From Eledone cirrhosa (Eukaryota; Mollusca; Cephalopoda; Octopoda; Eledonidae): 64,000 nucleotides of DNA. The stretch is taken from contig OZ024742.1 of assembly GCA_964016885.1 (NCBI GenBank), positions 13,930,622-13,994,621 on the forward strand, in the 5' to 3' direction. Shown piece after piece: positions 27,601-39,269 of the stretch. Both the position numbers and the translations under genes were made by a program. The notes under the pieces were generated by a model that ran no database searches, was not told the DNA's origin, and worked only from the letters and a program-made list of their open reading frames with translations. Every line of letters begins with the position of its first letter. Position 1 is the first letter of the stretch.

Positions 27601-28811
27601 TGACCACCTGACCTAGTCTAGCCTCAATGTGAGACTTCTAACCCAAGAAGTGACCACCTGACCTGGTGTTACCTCAATGTGAGACCCTCTAACCCTAGAA
27701 GAGACCACCTTACCTAGTCTAGCCTCAATGTGAGACCTAACCCTAGAAGTGACCACCTGACCTAGTCTAGCCTCAATGTGAGACATAACCCTAGAAGTGA
27801 CCACCTGACCTAGTCTAGCTTCAATGTGAGATCTAACCCTAGAAGTGACCACCTGGCCTAGTCTAGCCTCAATGTGAGACCTAACCCTAGAAGTGACCAC
27901 CTGACCTAGTCTAGCCTCAATGTGTGACCTAACCCTAGAAGTGACCACCTGACCTAGTCTAGCCTCAACGTGAGACCATCTAACCCAAGAAGTGACCACC
28001 TGACCTAGTCTAGCCTCAATGTGAGACCTAAGCCGAGAAGTCAGCAAGACCTAGTCTAGCCCTGGAAGTGATCACCTGACCTAGTCTAGCCTCAATGTGA
28101 GACTTCTAACCCTAGAAGTGACCACCTGACCTAGTCTAGCCTCAATGTGAGACCTTCTAAACCTAGAAGTGACCACCTGACGTAGTGTAACCTTAATGTG
28201 AGAGCTTCTAACCCAATAAGTGACCACCTGACCTAGTTTAACCTCAATGTGAGACTTCTAACCATAGAAGTGACCACCTGACCTAGTCTAGCCTCAATGT
28301 GAGATGATCTAACCCAAGAAGTGACCACCTGACCTAGTGTAACCTCAATGAGACCTAACCCTAGAAGTGACCACCTGACCTAGTCTAGCCTCAATGTGAG
28401 ACCTTCTAACCTTAGAAGTGACCACCTGACCTAATCTAGTCTCAATGTGAGACTATCTAACCCAAGAAGTGACCAGGTGACCTAGTCTAGCCTCAATGTG
28501 AGACTTCTAACCCTAGAAGTGATAACCTGACCTAGTGTAAACTGAATGTGAGACCTAACCCAAGAATTGACCACCTGACCTAGTCTAGCCTCAATGTGAG
28601 ATGATCTAACCCAAGAAGTGACCACCTGACCTAGTGTAACCTCAATGAGACCTAACCCTAGAAGTGACCACCTGACCTAGTCTAGCCTCAATGTGAGATC
28701 TTCTAACCCTTGAAGTGACCACCTGACCTAGTCTAGCCTCATTGTGAGACCTAATCCAAGATGTGACCACCTAAACTAGTCTAACCTCAATGTGAGACCT
28801 TCTAACCTTAG
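24614..28811. repeat. Tandem pair of 2,099-bp units
   Basis: Similarity at an offset of exactly 2,099 bp runs from about 24614 to 26776 against 26713 to 28875. The order AACCTGACC, GTGTAAACTG, GAACTAGTG, GTACTGACC and AGTCAGCAAGACC is the same in both. The same pair recurs at about 39270-43467 and 45338-49535. The pair is always exactly two copies here, so it is a fixed part of the larger unit and not freely varying. Confidence 0.87.
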
Positions 28812-30681
28812 CAGTGACCACCTGACCTAGTCTAGCCTCAATGTGAGACCTAACCCTAGAAGTGACCACCTGACTTAGTCTAGCCTCAATGTGAGACCTA
28901 ACCCTTGAAGTGACCACCTGACCTAGTCTAGCCTCAATGTGAGACTATCTAACCCAAGAAGTGACCACCTGACCTAGTCTAGCATCAATTTGAGACTAGC
29001 TAACCCAAGAAGTGACCACCTGACGTAGTGTAACCTCAATGTGAGACCTAACCCTAGTAGTGACCACCTGACCTAGTCTAGCCTCAATGTGAGACCTAAC
29101 CCTAGAAGTGACCACCTGACCTAGTCAAGCTTCAATGTGTGACCTAACCCTAGAAGTGACCACCTGACTTAGTCTAGCCTCAATGTGAGACCTAAACCTA
29201 GAAGTGACCACCTGACCTAGTCTAGCCTCAATGTGACACTATCTAACCCAAGAAGTGACCACCTGACCTAGTCTAGCCTCAATCTGAGACCTAACCCAAG
29301 AAGTGACCACCTGATCTAGTGTAACCTCAATCTGAGACCTAACCCTAGAAGTGACCACCTGACCTAGTTTAGCCTCAATGTGACACCTTCAAGCCCTAGA
29401 AGTGACCACCTGACCTACTTTAGCCTCAATGTGAGACCATCTAACCCTAGAAGTGACCACCTGACCTAGTTTATGTTCGATGTGAGACCTAACCCTAGAA
29501 GTGACCACCTGACCTAGTCTAGCCTCCAATGTGAGACCTTCTAACCCTAGAAGTGACCACCTGACCTAGTCTAGCCTCAATGTGAGACCTAACCCTAGAA
29601 GTGACCACCTGACCTAGTCTAGCCTCAATATGAGACCTAACCCTAGAAGTGACCACCTGACCTAATCTAGTTTCAATGTGAGACCTAACCCTAAAAGTGA
29701 CCACCTGACCTAGTCTAGCCTCAATGTGAGACCATCTAACCCTAAAAGTGACCACCTGACCTAGTCTAGCCTCAATGTGAGACTTCTAACCCTAGAAGTG
29801 ACAACCTGACCTAGTCTAGCCTCAATGTGAGACGATCTAACCCAAGAAGTGACCACCTGATCTAGTGTAACCTCAATGAGACCTAACCCTAGAAGTGACC
29901 ATCTGACCTAGTCTAGCCTCAATGTGAGACCTAACCCTAGAAGTGACCACCTGACCTCGTCTATCCATAATGTGAGACTATCTAACCCAAGAAGTGACCA
30001 CCTGACCTAGTCTAGCCTTAATGTAAGACTTCTAACCCAAGAAGTGACCACCTGACCTAGTGTAACCTCAATGTGAGACCCTCTAACCCTAGAAGTGACC
30101 ACCTTACCTAGTCTAGCCTCAATGTGAGACCTAACCCTAGAAGTGACCACCTGACCTAGTGTAACCTCAATGTGAGACCTAACCCTAGAAGTGACCACCT
30201 GACCTAGTCTAGCCTCAATCTGAGACCTAACCCAAGAAGTGACCACCTGACCTAGTGTAACCTCAATCTGAGACCTAACCCTAGAAGTGACCACCTGACC
30301 TAGTTTAGCCTCAATGTGACCCCTTCAAACCCTAGAAGTGACCACCTGACCTAGTCTAGGTTCGATGTGAGACCTAACCCTAGAAGTGACCACCTGACCT
30401 AGTCTAGCCTCCAATGTGAGACCTTCTAACCCAAGAAGTGACCACCTGACCTAGTGTAACCTCAATGTGAGACCCTCTAACCCTAGAAGTGACCACCTTA
30501 CCTAGTCTAGCCTCAATGTGAGACCTAACCCTAGAAGTGACCACCTGACCTAGTGTAACCTCAATGTGAGACCTAACCCTAGAAGTGACCACCTGACCTA
30601 GTCTAGCCTCAATGTTAGACTATCTAACCCAAGAAGTGACGACCTGACCTAGTCTAGCCTCAATCTGAGACCTAACCCAAG
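24614..30681. repeat. Block C1, full 6,068-bp HOR unit
   Basis: This unit is two 2,099-bp units (about 24614-26712 and 26713-28811) plus 1,870 bp (about 28812-30681). The next period starts at about 30682, and markers such as GTGACCAGCTGACC recur at 6,068 bp. The 1,870-bp part is related to block A at 420-1340. A private T-to-A change near 24640 (TAGCCACAATG) marks this copy. The unit phase is arbitrary. Confidence 0.88.
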
Positions 30682-31272
30682 AAGTGACCACCTGACCTAG
30701 TCTAGCCTCAATGTGAGACCTAACCCTAGAAGTGACCACCTGACCTAGTCTAGTTTCAATGTGAGACCTAACCCTAAAAGTGACCACCTGACCTAGTCTA
30801 GCCTCAATGTGAGACCATCTAACCCTAGAAGTCACCACCTTACCTAGTCTAGTCTCAATGTGAGACCTAACCCTAGAAGTGACCAGCTGACCTAGTCTAG
30901 CCTCAATGTGAGACTTCTAACCCTAGAAGTGACAACCTGACCTAGTGTAAACTGAATGTGAGACCTAACCCAAGAAGTGACCACCTGACCTAGTCTAGCC
31001 TCAATGTGAGACGATCTAACCCAAGAAATGACCACCTGAACTAGTGTAACCTCAATGAGACCTAACCCTAGAAGTGACAACCTAACCTAGTCTAGCCTCA
31101 ATGTGAGACCTAACCCTAGTACTGACCACCTGACCTAGTCTAGCCTCAACGTGAGACCTAACCCTAGAAGTGACCACCTGACCTAATCTAGCCTCAGTGT
31201 GAGACTATCTAACCCAAGAAGTGACCACCTGACCTAGTCTAGCCTCAATGTGAGACCATCTAACCCTAGAAG
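30682..31272. repeat. Block C1, trailing partial 6,068-bp unit
   Basis: About 590 bp of the next period is present, including GAACTAGTG near 31036 and GTACTGACC near 31119. It stops at 31273, where AGAAGAGACCACC replaces the expected AGAAGTGACC and the following monomers change to block D type. Confidence 0.82.
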
Positions 31273-34200
31273 AGACCACCTGACCTAGTCTAACCTCAAT
31301 GTGAGACCTCTAACCCTAGAAGTGACCAGCTGACCTTGTCTAGCCTCAATGTGAGACTATCTAACCCAAGAAGTGACCACCTGACCTAGTCTAGCCTCAA
31401 TCTGAGACCTAACCCAAGAAGTGACCACCTGACCTAGTGTAACCTCAATCTGAGACCTAACCCTAGAAGTGACCACCTGACCTAGTGTAACCTCAATCTG
31501 AGACCTAACCCTAGAAGTGACCACCTGACCTAGTCTAGCCTCAATGTGAGACTATCTAACCCAAGAAGTGACCATCTGACCTAGTCTAGCCTCAATCTGA
31601 GACCTAACCCAAGAAGTGACCACCTGACCTAGTGTAACCTCAATCTGAGACCTAACCCTAGAAGTGACCACCTGACCTAGTTTAGCCTCAATGTGACCCC
31701 TTCAAACCCTAGAAGTGACCACCTGACCTAGTCTAGGTTCGATGTGAGACCTAACCCTAGAAGTGACCACCTGACCTCGTCTATCCATAATCTGAGACTA
31801 TCTAACCCAAGAAGTGACCACCTGACCTAGTGTAACCTCAATGTGAGACCCTCTAACCCTAGAAGTGACCACCTTACCTAGTCTAGCCTCAATGTGAGAC
31901 CTAACCCTAGAAGTGACCACCTGACCTAGTGTAACCTCAATGTGAGACCGAACCCGAGAAGTGACCACCTGACCTACTCTAGCCTCAATGTGAGACTATC
32001 TAACCCAAGAAGTCACCACCTGACCTAGTCTAGCCTCAATCTGAGACCTAACCCAAGAAGTGACCACCTGACCTAGTGTAACCTCAATCTGAGACCTAAC
32101 CCTAGAAGTGACCACCTGACCTAGTCTAGGTTCGATGTGAGACCTAACCCTAGAAGTGACCACCTGACCTAGTCTAGCCTCCAATGTGAGACCTAACCCT
32201 AGAAGTGACAACCTGACCTAGTGTAAACTGAATGTGAGACCTAACCCAAGAAGTGACCACCTGACCTAGTCTAGCCTCAATGTGAGACGATCTAACCCAA
32301 GAAGTGACCACCTGAACTAGTGTAACCTCAATGAGACCTAACCCTAGAAGTGACAACCTGACCTAGTCTAGCCTCAATGTGAGACCTAACCCTAGTAGTG
32401 ACCACCTGACCTAGTCTAGCCTCAACGTGAGACCTAACCCTAGAAGTGACCACCTGACCTAATCTAGCCTCAATGTGAGACTATCTAACCCAAGAAGTGA
32501 CCACCTGGCCTAGTCTAGCCTCAATGTGAGACCATCTAGCCCTAGAAGAGACTACCTGACCTAGTCTAACCTCAATGTGAGACCTCTAACCCTAGAAGTG
32601 ACCAGCTGACCTTGTCTAGCCTCAATGTTTGACCTTCTATCCCTAGAAGTGACCACCTGACCTAGTCTAGCCTCAATGTGAGATAATCTAACGCAAGAAG
32701 TGAACACCTGACCTAGTGTAACCTCAATGTGAGACCTAACCCAAGAAGTGACCAGCTGACCTAGTCTAGCCTCAATGTGAGACTTCTAACCCTAGAAGTG
32801 ACAACCTGACCGAGTGTAAACTGAATGTGAGACCTAACCCAAGAAGTAACCACCTGAACTAGTGTAAACTCAATGAGACCTAACCCTAGAAGTGACAACC
32901 TGACCTAGTCTAGCCTCAATGTGAGACCTAACCCTAGCAGTGACCACCTGACCTAGTCTAGCCTCAACGTGAGACCTAACCCTAGAAGTGACCACCTGAC
33001 CTAATCTAGCCTCAATGTGAGACTCTCTAACCCAAGAAGTGACCACCTGACCTAGTCTAGCCTCAATGTGAGACCATCTAACCCTAGAAGTGACCACCTG
33101 ACCTAGTCTAACCTCAATGTGAGACCTCTAACCCTAGAAGTGACCAGCTGACCTTGTCTAGCCTCAATGTTTGACCTATCCCTAGAAGTGACCACCTGAC
33201 CTAGTCTAGCCTCAATGTGAGATAATCTAGCGCAAGAAGTGACCACCTGACCTAGTCTAGCCTCAATGTGAGACGATCTAACCCAAGAAGTGACCACCTG
33301 AACTAGTGTAACCTCAATGAGACCTAACCCTAGAAGTGACAACCTGACCTAGTCTAGCCTCAATGTGAGACCTAACCCTAGTAGTGACCACCTGACCTAG
33401 TCTAGCCTCAACGTGAGACCTAACCCTAGAAGTGACCACCTGACCTAATCTAGCCTCAATGTGAGACTATCTAACCCAAGAAGTGACCACCTGGCCTAGT
33501 CTAGCCTCAATGTGAGACCATCTAACCCTAGAAGAGACCACCTGACCTAGTCTAACCTCAATGTGAGACCTAACCCTAGAAGTGACCAGCTGACCTAGTC
33601 TAGCCTCAATGTGAGACTTCTAACCCTAGAAGTGACAACCTGACCGAGTGTAAACTGAATGTGAGACCTAACCCAAGAAGTAACCACCTGACCTAGTCTA
33701 GCCTCCATGTGAGACCTAATCCTAGAAGTGACCACCTGACCTAGTCTAGCCTCAATGTGAGACCTAACCCTAGAAGTGATCAGCTGACCTAGTCTAGCCT
33801 CAATGTGTGACCTATCCCTAGAAGTGACCACCTGACCTAGTGTAACCTAACTCTAGAAGTGACCAACTGACCTAGTCTAGCCTAAATGTGAGACCTAACC
33901 CTAGAAGTGACCACCTGACCTAGTCTAGCCTCAATGTGAGACCATCTAACGCAAGAAGTGACCACCTGACCTAGTGTAACCTCAATGTGAGACATAACCC
34001 TAGAAGTGACCACCTGACCTAGTCTAACCTCAATGTGTGACCTTTTAACCCTAGAAGTGACCACCTCACCTAGTCTAGCCTCAATGTGAGACCTAACCCT
34101 AGATGTGACCACCTGACCTAGTCTAGCCTCAATGTGAGATTTCTAACCCTAGAAGTGACAACCTGACCAAGTGTAAACTGAATGAGACCTACTAACCCAA

Positions 34201-35238
34201 GAAGTGACCACCTGACCTAGTCTAGCCTCAATGTGAGACCTAACCCTAGAAGTGACCACCTGACCTAGTCTGGCCTCAATGTGAGACCTAACCCTAGAAG
34301 TGACCACCTCACCTAGTCTAACCTCAATGTGAGACCTCTAACCCTAGAAGTGACCAGCTGACCTTGTCTAGCCTCAAGGTGTGACTTATCCCTAGAAGTG
34401 ACCACCTGACCTAGTGTAACCTAAACCTAGAAGTGACCACCTGACCTTGTGTAGCCTCACTGAGACCATCTAACGCAAGGAGTGACCACCTGACCTAGTG
34501 TAACCTCAATGTGAGACCTAACCCTAGAAGTGACCACCTTACCTAGTCTAGTCTCAATGTGAGACCTAACCCTAGAGGTGACCACCTGACCTAGTCTAGC
34601 CTCAATATGAGATCTTACTCTAGAAGTGACCACCTGACGTAGTCTAGCCTCAATGTGAGACCTAACCTTAGCTGTGACCACCTGACCTAATCTAGTCTCA
34701 ATGTGAGACTATCTAACCCAAGAAGTGACCAGCTGACCTAGTCTAGCTTCAATGTGAGACCTCTAACCCTAGAAGTGACCAGCTGACCTTGTCTAGCCTC
34801 ACTGAGACCATCTAACGCAAGGAGTGACCACCTGACCTAGTGTAACCTTCTAACCCTAGAAGTGACCACCTTACCTAGTCTAGTCTCAATGTGAGACCTA
34901 ACCCTAGAAGTGACCACCTGACCTAGTCTAGCCTCAATGTGAGATCTTACTCTAGAAGTGACCACCTGACCTAGTCTAGCCTCAATCTGAGACCTAACCC
35001 AAGAAGTGACCACCTGACCTAGTGTAACCTCAATCTGAGACCTAACCCTAGAAGTGACCACCTGACCTAGTTTAGCCTCAATGTGACCCCTTCAAACACT
35101 AGAAGTGACCACCTGACCTAGTCTAGGTTCGATGTGAGACCTAACCCTAGAAGTGACCACCTGACCTAGTCTAGCCTCCAATGTGAGACCTAACCCTAGA
35201 AGTGACCACCTGGCCTAGTCTAGCCTCAATGTGAGACC

Positions 35239-35247
35239 TAACCCTAG
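35239..35247 (-). other. Telomere-like, TRF-site-like motif (example copy)
   Basis: On the minus strand this reads CTAGGGTTA, which fits the YTAGGGTTR consensus known for the Myb domains of vertebrate TRF1 and TRF2. On the plus strand CCTAACCCTA (35237-35246) is a perfect 10-base piece of the CCCTAA repeat. The motif recurs in every monomer of the CCCTAG class and is destroyed in the CCCAAG class. Binding is inference. The organism may not have TTAGGG telomeres, and the match may be chance fixed by amplification. Confidence 0.5.
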
Positions 35248-35250
35248 AAG

Positions 35251-35264
35251 TGACCACCTGACCT
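35251..35264 (-). other. Nuclear-receptor DR2-like motif with E-box core (example copy)
   Basis: On the minus strand this reads AGGTCA-GG-TGGTCA. The first part is a perfect nuclear-receptor half-site; the second differs from RGKTCA at its first base. They are directly repeated with a 2-base spacer. CACCTG, an E-box core of the class recognised by ZEB/Snail and E-protein factors, lies at 35255-35260. The stretch is among the better conserved parts of the monomer. Any binding or sponge effect is inference. Confidence 0.35.
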
Positions 35265-36270
35265 AGTCTAGCCTCAATGTGAGACCTAACCCTAGAAGTG
35301 ACCACCTGACCTAGTCTAGTTTCAATGTGAGACCTAACCCTAAAAGTGACCACCTGACCTAGTCTAGCCTCAATGTGAGACCATCTAACCCTAGAAGTGA
35401 CCACCTTACCTAGTCTAGTCTCAATGTGAGACCTAACCCTAGAAGTGACCAGCTGACCTAGTCTAGCCTCAATGTGAGACTTCTAACCCTAGAAGTGACA
35501 ACCTGACCTAGTGTAAACTGAATGTGAGACCTAACCCAAGAAGTGACCACCTGATTTAGTCTAGCCTCAATGTGAGACGATCTAACCCAAGAAGTGACCA
35601 CCTGAACTAGTGTAACCTCAATGAGACCTAACCCTAGAAGTGACAACCTGACCTAGTCTAGCCTCAATGTGAGACCTAACCCTAGTAGTGACCACCTGAC
35701 CTAGTCTAGCCTCAACGTGAGACCTAACCCTAGAAGTGACCACCTGACCTAATCTAGCCTCAGTGTGAGACTATCTAACCCAAGAAGTGACCACCTGACC
35801 TAGTCTAGCCTCAATGTGAGACCATCTAACCCTAGAAGTGACCACCTGACCTAGTCTAGCCTCCAATGTGAGACCTAACCCTAGAAGTGACCAGCTGGCC
35901 TAGTCTAGCCTCAATGTGAGACCTAACCCTAGAAGTGACCACCTGACCTAGTCTAGCCTCAATGTGTGACCTATCCCTAGAAGTGACCACCTGACCTAGT
36001 GTAACCTAACTCTAGAAGTGACCAACTGACCTAGTCTAGCCTAAATGTGAGACCTAACCCTAGAAGTGACCACCTGACCTAGTCTAGCCTCAATGTGAGA
36101 CCATCTAACGCAAGAAGTGACCACCTGACCTAGTGTAACCTCAATGTGAGACATAACCCTAGATGTGACCACCTGACCTAGTCTAACCTCAATGTGTGAC
36201 CTTTTAACCCTAGAAGTGACCACCTCACCTAGTCTAGCCTCAATGTGAGACCTAACCCTAGAAGTGACCA

Positions 36271-36300
36271 CCTGACCTAGTCTATCCATAATGTGAGACT
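36271..36300. other. Chimeric recombination junction between D1 and C2
   Basis: All other copies of the CTATCCATAATG monomer I saw are preceded by CTCGT. Here alone the sequence reads CTAGTCTATCCATAATG. The left part follows block D, as at 57004, and the right part follows block C, as at 21672. The crossover lies within the shared GTCT at about 36280-36283. It looks like an unequal exchange between misaligned monomers in register. Confidence 0.8.
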
Positions 36301-39269
36301 ATCTAACCCAAGAAGTGACCACCTGACCTAGTCTAGCCTCAATGTGAGACTTCTAACCCAAGAAGTGACCACCTGACCTGGTGTTACCTCAATGTGAGAC
36401 CCTCTAACCCTAGAAGAGACCACCTTACCTAGTCTAGCCTCAATGTGAGACCTAACCCTAGAAGTGACCACCTGACCTAGTCTAGCCTCAATGTGAGACA
36501 TAACCCTAGAAGTGACCACCTGACCTAGTCTAGCTTCAATGTGAGATCTAACCCTAGAAGTGACCACCTGGCCTAGTCTAGCCTCAATGTGAGACCTAAC
36601 CCTAGAAGTGACCACCTGACCTAGTCTAGCCTCAATGTGTGACCTAACCCTAGAAGTGACCACCTGACCTAGTCTAGCCTCAACGTGAGACCATCTAACC
36701 CAAGAAGTGACCACCTGACCTAGTCTAGCCTCAATGTGAGGCCTAAGCCTAGAAGTCAGCAAGACCTAGTCTAGCCTCAATGTGAGACCTTCTAGCCCTG
36801 GAAGTGATCACCTGACCTAGTCTAGCCTCAATGTGAGACTTCTAACCCTAGAAGTGACCACCTGACCTAGTCTAGCCTCAATGTGAGACCTTCTAAACCT
36901 AGAAGTGACCACCTGACGTAGTGTAACCTTAATGTGAGAGCTTCTAACCCAATAAGTGACCACCTGACCTAGTTTAACCTCAATGTGAGACTTCTAACCA
37001 TAGAAGTGACCACCTGACCTAGTCTAGCCTCAATGTGAGATGATCTAACCCAAGAAGTGACCAGGTGACCTAGTCTAGCCTCAATGTGAGACTTCTAACC
37101 CTAGAAGTGATAACCTGACCTAGTGTAAACTGAATGTGAGACCTAACCCAAGAATTGACCACCTGACCTAGTCTAGCCTCAATGTGAGATGATCTAACCC
37201 AAGAAGTGACCACCTGACCTAGTGTAACCTCAATGAGACCTAACCCTAGAAGTGACCACCTGACCTAGTCTAGCCTCAATGTGAGATCTTCTAACCCTTG
37301 AAGTGACCACCTGACCTAGTCTAGCCTCATTGTGAGACCTAATCCAAGATGTGACCACCTAAACTAGTCTAACCTCAATGTGAGACCTTCTAACCTTAGC
37401 AGTGACCACCTGACCTAGTCTAGCCTCAATGTGAGACCTAACCCTAGAAGTGACCACCTGACTTAGTCTAGCCTCAATGTGAGACCTAACCCTTGAAGTG
37501 ACCACCTGACCTAGTCTAGCCTCAATGTGAGACTATCTAACCCAAGAAGTGACCACCTGACCTAGTCTAGCATCAATTTGAGACTAGCTAACCCAAGAAG
37601 TGACCACCTGACGTAGTGTAACCTCAATGTGAGACCTAACCCTAGTAGTGACCACCTGACCTAGTCTAGCCTCAATGTGAGACCTAACCCTAGAAGTGAC
37701 CACCTGACCTAGTCAAGCTTCAATGTGTGACCTAACCCTAGAAGTGACCACCTGACTTAGTCTAGCCTCAATGTGAGACCTAAACCTAGAAGTGACCACC
37801 TGACCTAGTCTAGCCTCAATGTGACACTATCTAACCCAAGAAGTGACCACCTGACCTAGTCTAGCCTCAATCTGAGACCTAACCCAAGAAGTGACCACCT
37901 GATCTAGTGTAACCTCAATCTGAGACCTAACCCTAGAAGTGACCACCTGACCTAGTTTAGCCTCAATGTGACACCTTCAAGCCCTAGAAGTGACCACCTG
38001 ACCTACTTTAGCCTCAATGTGAGACCATCTAACCCTAGAAGTGACCACCTGACCTAGTTTATGTTCGATGTGAGACCTAACCCTAGAAGTGACCACCTGA
38101 CCTAGTCTAGCCTCCAATGTGAGACCTTCTAACCCTAGAAGTGACCACCTGACCTAGTCTAGCCTCAATGTGAGACCTAACCCTAGAAGTGACCACCTGA
38201 CCTAGTCTAGCCTCAATATGAGACCTAACCCTAGAAGTGACCACCTGACCTAATCTAGTTTCAATGTGAGACCTAACCCTAAAAGTGACCACCTGACCTA
38301 GTCTAGCCTCAATGTGAGACCATCTAACCCTAAAAGTGACCACCTGACCTAGTCTAGCCTCAATGTGAGACTTCTAACCCTAGAAGTGACAACCTGACCT
38401 AGTCTAGCCTCAATGTGAGACGATCTAACCCAAGAAGTGACCACCTGATCTAGTGTAACCTCAATGAGACCTAACCCTAGAAGTGACCATCTGACCTAGT
38501 CTAGCCTCAATGTGAGACCTAACCCTAGAAGTGACCACCTGACCTCGTCTATCCATAATGTGAGACTATCTAACCCAAGAAGTGACCACCTGACCTAGTC
38601 TAGCCTTAATGTAAGACTTCTAACCCAAGAAGTGACCACCTGACCTAGTGTAACCTCAATGTGAGACCCTCTAACCCTAGAAGTGACCACCTTACCTAGT
38701 CTAGCCTCAATGTGAGACCTAACCCTAGAAGTGACCACCTGACCTAGTGTAACCTCAATGTGAGACCTAACCCTAGAAGTGACCACCTGACCTAGTCTAG
38801 CCTCAATCTGAGACCTAACCCAAGAAGTGACCACCTGACCTAGTGTAACCTCAATCTGAGACCTAACCCTAGAAGTGACCACCTGACCTAGTTTAGCCTC
38901 AATGTGACCCCTTCAAACCCTAGAAGTGACCACCTGACCTAGTCTAGGTTCGATGTGAGACCTAACCCTAGAAGTGACCACCTGACCTAGTCTAGCCTCC
39001 AATGTGAGACCTTCTAACCCAAGAAGTGACCACCTGACCTAGTGTAACCTCAATGTGAGACCCTCTAACCCTAGAAGTGACCACCTTACCTAGTCTAGCC
39101 TCAATGTGAGACCTAACCCTAGAAGTGACCACCTGACCTAGTGTAACCTCAATGTGAGACCTAACCCTAGAAGTGACCACCTGACCTAGTCTAGCCTCAA
39201 TGTTAGACTATCTAACCCAAGAAGTGACGACCTGACCTAGTCTAGCCTCAATCTGAGACCTAACCCAAG
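36280..39269. repeat. Block C2, leading partial 6,068-bp unit
   Basis: This is the counterpart of 21672-24613 at an offset of 14,608 bp, rising to 14,656 bp after a 48-bp monomer that is present here near 38210 and absent near 23600. It shares GAGGCCTAAGCC and the undeleted CTTCTAGCCC with the first copy, and no other copy has both. The pairing with C1 is therefore firm. Confidence 0.87.
38119..38169. repeat. Reference 51-bp monomer variant
   Basis: This copy carries three extra bases just after GTGAGAC, reading CTTCTAACCC where the 48-bp form reads CTAACCC. The same slot elsewhere holds CATC, TATC, GATC or CCTC, so it is a hypervariable site that labels monomer types. The extra three bases keep the minus-strand frame open, which explains the runs of open frame through mixed 48- and 51-bp copies. 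Two-base versions (TTCTAACCC and CTCTAACCC, 50-bp monomers) also occur. Confidence 0.93.

Larger units (their letters stand above)
35231..35278. repeat. Reference 48-bp canonical monomer
   Basis: This copy matches the commonest base at each position as far as I can judge by eye. It has two similar parts: GTGA-G-ACCT-A-ACC-C-TAG at 35231-35247 and GTGA-CC-ACCT-G-ACC-TAG at 35250-35266, followed by a 12-base tail ending in CTCAAT. The monomer therefore probably grew from a shorter ancestral unit. It also holds a telomere-like CCTAACCCTA (35237-35246), an E-box core CACCTG (35255-35260) and a near-palindrome CTAGTCTAG (35262-35270). The start of the monomer is arbitrary, chosen at GTGAGAC. Confidence 0.95.
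31273..36280. repeat. Block D1: diverse satellite segment (~5.0 kb)
   Basis: This segment has the same monomer family but is richer in unusual types: TTTGACC, GATAATCTAACGC, CTCACCTAG, GAGATCTTACTC and CTAACGCAAGG. It recurs in full at 51997-57004, at a constant offset of 20,724 bp. Over the pair I noticed one substitution, T at 31688 against A at 52412, and shared rarities such as CAAACACTAG near 35092 and 55816. Its right end is a chimeric monomer joining block C2. Confidence 0.88.

Noticed and set aside
35262..35270. CTAGTCTAG as a hairpin, attachment site or terminator
   Set aside because: The arms are four bases with a one-base centre, too short for a stable hairpin, and there is no T-run. 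It is a feature of the monomer and not a discrete site.
35231..35278. True interstitial telomere repeat
   Set aside because: Only a 10-base CCTAACCCTA match occurs per monomer; nowhere did I see two or more perfect tandem CCCTAA units.
35231..35278. CENP-B box
   Set aside because: No stretch resembles the core TTCG....A..CGGG pattern. TTCGATG occurs in the GGTTCGATG variant, but the rest of the box is missing.
35231..35278. G-quadruplex on the minus strand
   Set aside because: There is only one GGG run per 48 bases, so four runs cannot be brought together with normal short loops.
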